Source: Schistosoma mansoni (Eukaryota > Platyhelminthes > Trematoda > Strigeidida > Schistosomatidae). From it: a stretch of DNA of 64,000 nucleotides. Below, piece after piece: positions 56,957 through 64,000 of this stretch. The position numbers and the translations under genes are program-made. The stretch's first letter is position 1; each line of letters opens with the position of its first letter. The DNA lies in the NCBI RefSeq assembly GCF_000237925.1, contig NC_031495.1, forward strand, positions 39,274,210-39,338,209, in the 5' to 3' direction. A model generated the notes under the pieces. It was not told where the DNA came from and searched no databases. It was given only the letters and a program-made list of their open reading frames with translations.

Positions 56957-57529
56957 CCTTACCTCAACTCATAGTTTCAATCTATTCGTAAAACTCTGTG
57001 AAGCAGGCGGGAGTCCAGTACCATTATATCGCTGATAACTATAAAACATAAATTTACTATTTACCAATGTTTTAATTTCATCGATTACTCTTTTAGTTTC
57101 TATGTCCCAATTATTTTTAAATCTTATGAGAATTAGATTGTGAAAGGCCAAAAATATAAACAAAACTTATAATTTCTCATGAATATATATTCAATGTTTT
57201 AAAATGATTAATGTAACTAAATTAAACAAATTTTGTGTGTGTGTGTGTGTCTAGTTTGTCTGTTTCTATGCAAAACAAACAGAATTCATTTAACTTATTG
57301 GACATTGAAACTTTGTAACAGTTTAATGCACCTTTCTCCTTCTTTTTTTAAAAAAAAGGAAAAGCAAAGAAATATTAAGCGCTATATGTCTACTTAATCT
57401 ATGTAGTATGTATTATATTAATGCCTGGTATAAATTTATACCCATATGTGTATAGTAAGACAGGTAAATAATAAGTCTGTCTGGATTGATAAATCGATTG
57501 GAAAATTCCAACCCAGCTACCCTTGATTA

Positions 57530-57530
<1 letters not shown>

Positions 57531-57590
<60 letters not shown>
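57531..57590. repeat. (TA)n microsatellite
   Basis: A run of about 60 bases with one TATTATA interruption. It directly precedes a family-B composite. Confidence 0.9.
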
Positions 57591-57760
57591 CACAATAGGG
57601 TTTGTGGAGACTCCATTGGTTAAGGCTTCTCGCTAGAATTTCAAGAAATCATCCTAAATCGTGGGCGAGCACCGCTGAAAAGTCCTATACTAGGACGAAA
57701 CAACAGTCCAATGCTTCCAGGTTTTCAATGGTGGTCTAACTTCAATTGACTTATGAATTT
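57591..57760. repeat. Worn inverted family-B composite
   Basis: The left end holds a minus-sense 3' end (ATAGGGTTTGTGGAGACT). From about 57618 a plus-sense copy follows: TTGGTTAAGGCTTCTCGC, a 5'-head-like AGAATTTCAAGAAATCATCC, GTGGGCGAGCACCGCTGAAA, AGGACGAAACAACAGTCC, and the tail TTTCAATGGTGGTCTAAC. The ribozyme core is altered at CTGAAAA. Confidence 0.6.
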
Positions 57761-57769
57761 GTATTTAGA

Positions 57770-59740
57770 ACAAGAAATTGATCATGTCGATTTTGGAAAC
57801 AATGTTTAAAAGTTGAGGTGGGAAAGTGGTGTATAATGATGGATTACTTGGTAGTTCTTGAATATTTGTTTTTTTTCTCTTTTTTTACTTAAAATGTTTT
57901 ATTGTTTTTTATAATGAAACGAAAGAGAGTAAATAGACAGAAGATTGTTAATAACTGAAGTTAGTTTTTGCAAGATTAAATGCCATGGAATAATTAGCTG
58001 GTTAATTAGACATTCTAAAAAAAAAGTTTTAATGTAGTCTAAAATTAATGTATAAATTGTTTTACCATGTAAGTGATTAATGTGAACGAAATCAAAGGGT
58101 GATTTAATTGTAAACAATGTAGAACCCGGGATACATATGTGCACAGGTTCAAGTCACTACAACATATCAGCATAGTGAAATTAGATTATAAAGACAGAAG
58201 TCAGAGGGTGATTCATATATGCTATTTTGGATAGTGATATCATTACCAATTTTTCAAAGCATATTGGAAATTTTGGTAAAGCTAAAGTGTACTGTCGAAC
58301 CAATCAGGATAGAGAAAAGAACTTCAAGGTCATGGAATATATACCAATCTAGTATCAAGTTTATCGAGGTATATAAAATCAGGTTGCTAACAGTGGACGG
58401 TATAGTGACCAGTGTTTGTAAAGAAAACATCATTAGGTATTTACAAAATGTTGGCTTGCTGAACACACTTGTGTGTGAATGTGGAAATAAAATGACAGTG
58501 CATGAGTGTACAGAAACATGAGATGGGATGATTTTTTACTGCAATGTTTTCTAGGGTCAAGATTAGGGTAAAAACTTGTGTTAGAGGTTAGGACTCGGGT
58601 AAAATAGGTTTAGGAGTAGGGTTCATGATTAACATTAGGAGATACGGCATCAACTAGCTATTATTTTTAACACCGAACCATAATCCAATTATTAAACTCT
58701 AATATTTAGAGACCTACAGTCCAATCGTAAAAATTTATTTATCACGCAAAAACAATAGATTCATAAGTTTTCTTAGTTTGAACTATAATCCATTCACATA
58801 CTGCTTTCTGATCGGCTAAAATCTCAAAGTCCTTCGGTAGTATCCTTTCCATTTACTAACACTTCCTTACTGAATGAATTTTGAAACGAAAGTTGGACTG
58901 TTGTATCAATCCATCTCTTTTGTATACTAAATCACGAAATTGAACGATTAAGAGCTTGATTTTTCTGAGGATTTTGCAATCAGTATAAACAAAGCTATTA
59001 ATTACTATTTAGTCTATTAGTGATTAATACTTGTAAATATCATCTTCAAAAAGAAAAAGACACTTTTTATCACACCAAATTAAGTGTATAATTAGTGGAT
59101 CTGGCACACAGTTCAGTCACTTTCGAAAATAATTAAAATTTAATGAGCTGGGTTAGGCGAGAAACTACTACCATAAGGACTCAGAGTTGGCTCAAGGTTG
59201 CTCGTGCTGGTTAACGCACCATCGGTTTAGCACAGGGACAAGGTCATATAGGTCGCTGATCTAATTGACGATTTTATCACGAGATAATAATTGAGAGTGC
59301 CATAAGTCATAACAGTCAGACATATTTACTTATGGACTGGTGATAACCAAATGAGAAATATCCAGTAAAATTCAGTTGAATAGTACGCATTGCATCTCAT
59401 CTGTTCTAGAAACCAGTTAATGAAGTGTCTATGAGCACGTTTCGTGTGTCAACCAGTAGAAAATTTAAAACACCCATTAAATACAATAATGTATGTAGTT
59501 TTCAATTAAATCTGAGAACATTTTTGATTCATTCATGAAGCTGTACACAAAAGGGTAACCAAACTAAATGTTTAGTAGGTGGGAGCCTTTAAATCGTACA
59601 TTAATGGCTGGAAGTTAAGTGTTCAAACAAATGACCCCCAACTTTTTGAAGCCTCGTTACTTCTAAATATGAAGAATAGTGTTGAAAAAATTTCTTAGGA
59701 AAAGTTAGTACAGTAAGTAGTTGATTTTCATAGTTTGGAT
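57770..59740. other. Gene-free stretch
   Basis: The longest frame (58219-58521, 100 codons, ending near CECGNKMTVHECTET) has no recognised domain. About 58550-58640 contains several loose GGTTAGG/TAGGGT motifs without a regular period. Nothing else was recognised. Confidence 0.35.
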
Positions 59741-59754
59741 GACGGACTGACCTA

Positions 59755-60250
59755 ATTTAGACAACCATTAAAACCCAAGAACTGGACAGCTATTTCGTCC
59801 TTCTATGGGACTCCTCGCCAGTACCAATCCACGACTCTACAGAAAACCCAACCCAAGATCGTAACGGCGAACTCCTAAACTTTAGACCATATGATTATGT
59901 ATCCAGTGGTCGGTATTCCTAACTTCAATCGATTCACAATAGTGCATAAGTATCTTTCATACTATTTAATTGGCAACTACCTCACATCCAACATAGCTGA
60001 ATTTCACTGATGTAATGGAAGGTGTTCGTGCATTATTGCGAATCATTTGATGCTAGAAATATAAACGACTAGATGCCGAACTATCAGTCTAAAGGTTAAG
60101 TGCTTTACACAATGTTTCTAGGTTGATTCCCCAGTGGGGCCGTGGGTCATTATTGATAACTCGCATACCAAAACAAAACAGCTTTTCAATCATTCTTGGT
60201 TTCTCTGTGGTTGTCTGAGGTCAATCAGAAATGCAAACTACACAAACCAC
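59755..60250. repeat. Two worn family-B copies
   Basis: A minus-sense copy at about 59755-59940 (AAGAACTGGACAGCTATTTC, GGGACTCCTCGCCAGTACCA) and a plus-sense copy at about 60065-60235 (GATGCCGAACTATCAGTCTA, B-box trace GGTTGATTCCCC, tail CTGTGGTTGTCTGAGG). Confidence 0.5.
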
Positions 60251-60539
60251 TATATAAAAACTATTGATTGTTAAGTACACAGCAATAGAATGCCTTGAAT
60301 TATCACTAAATCGATAATGGTTGGCAGCTATTCACGTTTTATGAGTAGTTTCGAGTAATATAGAACTGTTTTTCTTACCATTTATTTCACTCATCTAACA
60401 ATCAAGTATTTTGCCACCATTTAGTCCAAGCTACCACTGAAATAAGCATAACTTTAGGCTAATAATAAGTATGGAGTTCTTTGTGACACCATGGAATAAA
60501 TTCCGAGTAACAATTGTTATTCACTGAAATTATGGCCCA

Positions 60540-60850
60540 GTCGGTGGTAGGCCATCATTGAAAACCTTGAAGCACTGAATAGTCCTTTCCTCCTAGTATT
60601 GGACCCCTCAGTAGTGTGCGCCTAAGACCTTCACACTTAGCTTCTAGACCAATGGACCGGAGTCTAGATGTTTTAATGTCTAACCCAGGATCTTTGGCTC
60701 GGTTAACGTGCGCGGGGTCGCACTGTCAAGTAGTACCATGTTAAGACAAAACGGCTATCCAGCGCTTCCAGGTTTTCGTTGGCGGTCTAATATCGATCGT
60801 CCCATGATTTCAATGAAACTCAACAATCTTCACAACCCTATAATCACGAT
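60540..60850. repeat. Worn inverted family-B composite
   Basis: Minus-sense half at about 60550-60680 (TTGAAGCACTGAATAGTCC, GGACCCCTCAGTAGTGTGCG) and plus-sense half from about 60690 (GGATCTTTGGCTCGGTTAAC, GACAAAACGGCTATCCAGCG, the tail TTTTCGTTGGCGGTC and end CACAACCC). Confidence 0.55.
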
Positions 60851-61087
60851 TGCTAGTTTCTTCAAAAACATATAATAAAGAATATTGAACTTGCTATATA
60901 GATTTATACGACAATACTTATTCATTTCATTGTATGATAGCACATCTCCGTGTAAACAATAACGTGCTTCTTTCTGAATACTTTTATTGATAATAAACTT
61001 TTGTAAAAAATAATTTAGTTAGCAAGTTGACAAGTCAACAAAAACTCAATGATCAAGAGGTTGGACACAGTTGATGAATATGAAATG

Positions 61088-61416
61088 GATCAGAAGGGGT
61101 TTTGTGGCGATTTCAGTATTTTCATAGGTGAAATCATGAGTCGATTGAAGCTAGACCACCATGGAAAACCTGGAAGCACTGGACGACCGTTTAGTCCTAT
61201 TAGGGACTCCTTTGCAGACACCGTTGGATGCCGGCTCAGCGGTCTATCGGTTAAGTGCTCTGGTGCGAGACTGGTAGGTCCTGGGTTCGAGTCTCGCGAG
61301 GCGGGATCATGGATGCACACTGCTGAGGAGTCCCAGAATAGGACGTAACGGCCGTCCAGTGCTTCCAGGTTTTTGATGGTGGTCTAGCTTCAATTGACTC
61401 ATGATTTCAACTATGA
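61088..61416 (-). mobile_element. Family-B SINE, inverted composite with 12-bp target duplication
   Basis: The flanks are perfect direct repeats GAATATGAAATG (61076-61087 and 61417-61428). The left part is minus sense from the 3' end (ATCAGAAGGGGTTTTGTGG) through the tail to part of the ribozyme. At about 61218 it switches to plus sense from CACCGTTGGATGCCGG through A box, B box, ribozyme and tail to TTTCAACTATGA. Confidence 0.9.
61317..61362 (+). ncRNA. Hammerhead ribozyme (family B), damaged core
   Basis: Stem I, CTGAGGA, stem II GTCC/GGAC, stem III and GTC are kept, but the invariant GAAA reads GTAA. It is probably inactive. Confidence 0.75.
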
Positions 61417-61989
61417 GAATATGAAATGCTCACAACAATTTTTAAAGAAACTATACATTGCAACCAGTTCATAAATTTTTTATGCAATCAAAATTTTGGT
61501 CAGAATAAATGGACGGTTATTTTTGTAGTGTAATTAATGTAGTAAGTTGATAAATTCTAGAACTAACATCGAATACAGATTATTCATCTGTTCACTCACA
61601 TCAAATTGTTTAACATTGATTAAACAAAGTAACGATTTAATTAATCTTAATGTGAATCATACATTAAGTGCAATTTGTCGTCATTTAATATTGAGTCACA
61701 CAGTCGCAACAGAGCCAGGTGATACTACTCTGTTCGAATCGAAATAGAAAGAGTGAGATCTAAACTGACAACCTATAACTACTAGTTGGAAGATGAGTGA
61801 TTTAATTATTAATACACTGTTGACAGTAAAACAGACGATATGATGCGGCTTAGAGTTTAAATTAATTTTTAAACCGATAGCTTACACGTTCAAATCCTGC
61901 CCCACCTAATAAAATTTGAAAAACCAGGTAGCTTTGATACAGTGCGGTTTAAAGCCAAATATATGGAACTTATACTCCGTAAACAGGCT

Positions 61990-62460
61990 AGACTAATGAA
62001 TGATCCCTAAATCTATTCGTATGGTACAGAACAGAGAAAACTCACTATCCTTTTAGGAATGCTCTCCTACGTCCATGAGTTTATAATTTCTGACGGGGAA
62101 GTCTCACCCATTAACTTCACGAGTTCGAATGTTGTTTAGGGAAGTAAGAAAACATAAAGCAAGAGTCAGTGAACAAACCAGGTTGACGAATACGAAGGGT
62201 CTATCTGGAGGATGGGTTAGAAAAGCCTAGCTTCAAACAAATGGTGTACATGAGCTCCGTGATCCTCAAGGAACCAAAAAGGTACGAACTTGTTTCCGTT
62301 ATTCGCTACCACAGAGCGGCATCCACTGTCTTTGATGCTCTGACTTGTGGATTAGACCCCTAGATTAAACGTTCGGTGAGTGGCTTCCCACCAACAAAAC
62401 CACTAGCTTCGGTTTAGGCGTCTGAGGAATATCCGACTCCACAAATACAGCTCTAATGAT
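61990..62460. repeat. Unclassified dispersed repeat candidate
   Basis: A less AT-rich block (CTACCACAGAGCGGCATCCA, GTGAGTGGCTTCCCACCAAC) with no open frame. Its composition resembles a retroelement untranslated region. No second copy lies in this window, so the call rests on composition only. Confidence 0.3.
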
Positions 62461-63124
62461 GTTTGCTATAGAAGAAACCTCTGCCAATCTGTTTCACAAT
62501 TCAATCAATCATTCATTAGTTATAAATACAAATCAAATGATACCATTCAGAAAAGACATGTACAGATGATATGTATTTATTTTGATTACATTAATATATA
62601 CAACAGAATATACATCCTCAACATCATTGATAAAATAAAGATGATGACATTGCTGTTTTTCGAATGACACAATATGAGTCTAGAAGGAAATTCAGCGTAC
62701 ACTTTGGTTCCGGTAATAACTTCTCTGTTAAGTAGTTACCGTTGACAATATTATTATTATTATCCTTATTACTAATACTTTCTCGAATATCGTGTAGGGA
62801 AGTTAGCAATTTCTGCAAAAATTGAAAAAAAAACACAGTGAGGTGCACCAATGTGTATTACTTTCATGAATAAAAATGATTTAAAAGTAAAGTTTGTATG
62901 CACTTTCTATTCCTAACTCTTCAACTTTTTAGCATATCAATCATACTACTTACTAATATTCAGTAATCATTTCGAATATAATAAATTTTGACAATAGCGT
63001 TATGTGTTTTTCCGATACTGTATATTTTCAAGTATATACATAAACTAAATACATTTTAACTGTTTATTATTGTACTTGTATTTTCTTAATACTTACAACA
63101 ATTATTTCTAATTCTATTGTGTCA

Positions 63125-63880
63125 GTTGGACGTTTCATTTTACCACTTTACACCTCCGACGTTTTTCGTACTTGTTTTGATATCAGGTAGTCAAGCGCAA
63201 CATAGGACCTGGTACGTGTGTTTACACATCAGTTCCAGTTGCCATACCCCCGATAGCACAGTGAGGTGAAATCGTCAGGGCAAATCCTGGAGTAGCACAG
63301 GTAGTAACAGTATTAATGGTAATAGGAAGGATTAAGCTTCGTAGATATGATTCAAGAAAGTATAAATCAGTGAAATAAAGAAATTTATGAGGAATTCGGA
63401 TACTCAGGATCTAAGGGAGGACAAAGAGTGGGTGTGACTACGCAAATGAAAACGATTCAAAGCCATTTTACTCAGAGTCTCTAACTGTTGTTTATGATAA
63501 CCACATGGATCCCAATAAAGTAGTTTTCACTTACCTACATGGCTCAGTCCAATCGTCATTAACTTCATAGATTGGTTACTCGTCTTACTTTTGGCCACCC
63601 TTAGCTTTCTTCTAACCTATTCCTGCACCAAACAAAATCCTTATTTAAGGTAGCTGGTAACTTCGAAGACGTAATACATGTCCCAACCACCTTGGTTGAT
63701 GAAAATTTACTACTTCATTAATCCATTAGACATATTTACCTAGTAAATTAATATCCTTAACCCTAGCGTTGGTTACTCGGTAGTCCGAAATTTCACTAGT
63801 GATGCTCTGAAGACACCTATAATCAAATACTCACATCGACTTACTGAAGTATTGTATCGATTTAGTATAATAATCTGGGC
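63125..63880. repeat. Unclassified dispersed repeat candidate
   Basis: A well-preserved, less AT-rich block (GTCAAGCGCAACATAGGACC, GTGAGGTGAAATCGTCAGGG, CCCAACCACCTTGGTTGATG) without coding capacity. It may be a retroelement leader. No target duplication was found. Confidence 0.3.
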
Positions 63881-64000
63881 AGAAGTATAATTATCCTAAA
63901 CCGTAAGTTGTTTTGATTGTCTCAGGTTTGAAAAACCGATTTATCTACTTCTGTTCAGTAGCATCAATAACCTTCATAGACACAAATAAGCGTGACTTAC

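Noticed and set aside
58219-58521. 100-codon frame ending in a cysteine pair
   Set aside because: No domain, no splice context, AT-rich composition as in neighbouring non-coding DNA, and an overlapping reverse frame of similar length.
58545-58640. Interstitial telomere repeat
   Set aside because: Several GGTTAGG-like motifs occur, but with no fixed six-base period and many interruptions.

Overview
The window looks like nuclear DNA from a blood fluke, genus Schistosoma. It is strongly AT-rich and gene-poor, and it is full of short dispersed repeats that join a tRNA-like RNA polymerase III head to a hammerhead ribozyme. That combination is the mark of the schistosome Sm-alpha type of SINE or satellite. 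Remnants of a LINE with an endonuclease open frame and of Ty3/gypsy LTR elements are also present. No bacterial features were seen. The species is not determined.

Only two host genes can be supported. One is an intronless minus-strand gene (28473-31571) for an acidic protein of about 1,032 residues. It has a predicted N-myristoylation start (MGGILS) and an array of 83-residue tandem repeats encoded by nearly identical 249-bp DNA units. The other is a plus-strand split gene with an exon at 46884-47063 and a terminal exon at 52457-52741. Its product resembles profilin, mainly at the C terminus. The 5.4-kb intron between the two exons is filled with SINE copies, and a young LTR element has inserted 11 bases past the gene's AATAAA.

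The rest is mobile DNA. Family A (tRNA-Ser-like head, Sm-alpha-like hammerhead), family B (a different tRNA-like head and tail, hammerhead with stem I GCACTG/CAGTGC) and family C (a third head, decayed hammerhead) occur throughout. A decayed LINE lies at 1190-2826, with related 5' fragments at 17928-18075 and 43225-43385. A Ty3/gypsy integrase fragment follows the gap at 37736-37935. An LTR with an adjacent primer-binding site lies at 36779-37119. A non-autonomous LTR element with apparently identical LTRs lies at 53073-55870.

The most striking pattern is in the hammerhead SINEs. Ten copies are flanked by 11-13 bp direct repeats, so each went in as one unit, yet each is an inverted composite whose 5' part is flipped against its 3' part. 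In family A the outer end of the flipped part nearly always lies just after the ribozyme. In family B it lies near a fixed point in the tail. Some composites contain more than one monomer's worth of sequence, so their template was a tandem RNA or two RNAs. Four family-A copies carry AAA inserted exactly at the ribozyme cleavage position. Together these suggest insertion by end-to-end template jumping between ribozyme-processed RNAs. That is inference; the repeats, junctions and AAA insertion are read directly.

Three runs of exactly 200 N all fall at SINE copies and are probably fixed-size assembly gaps.
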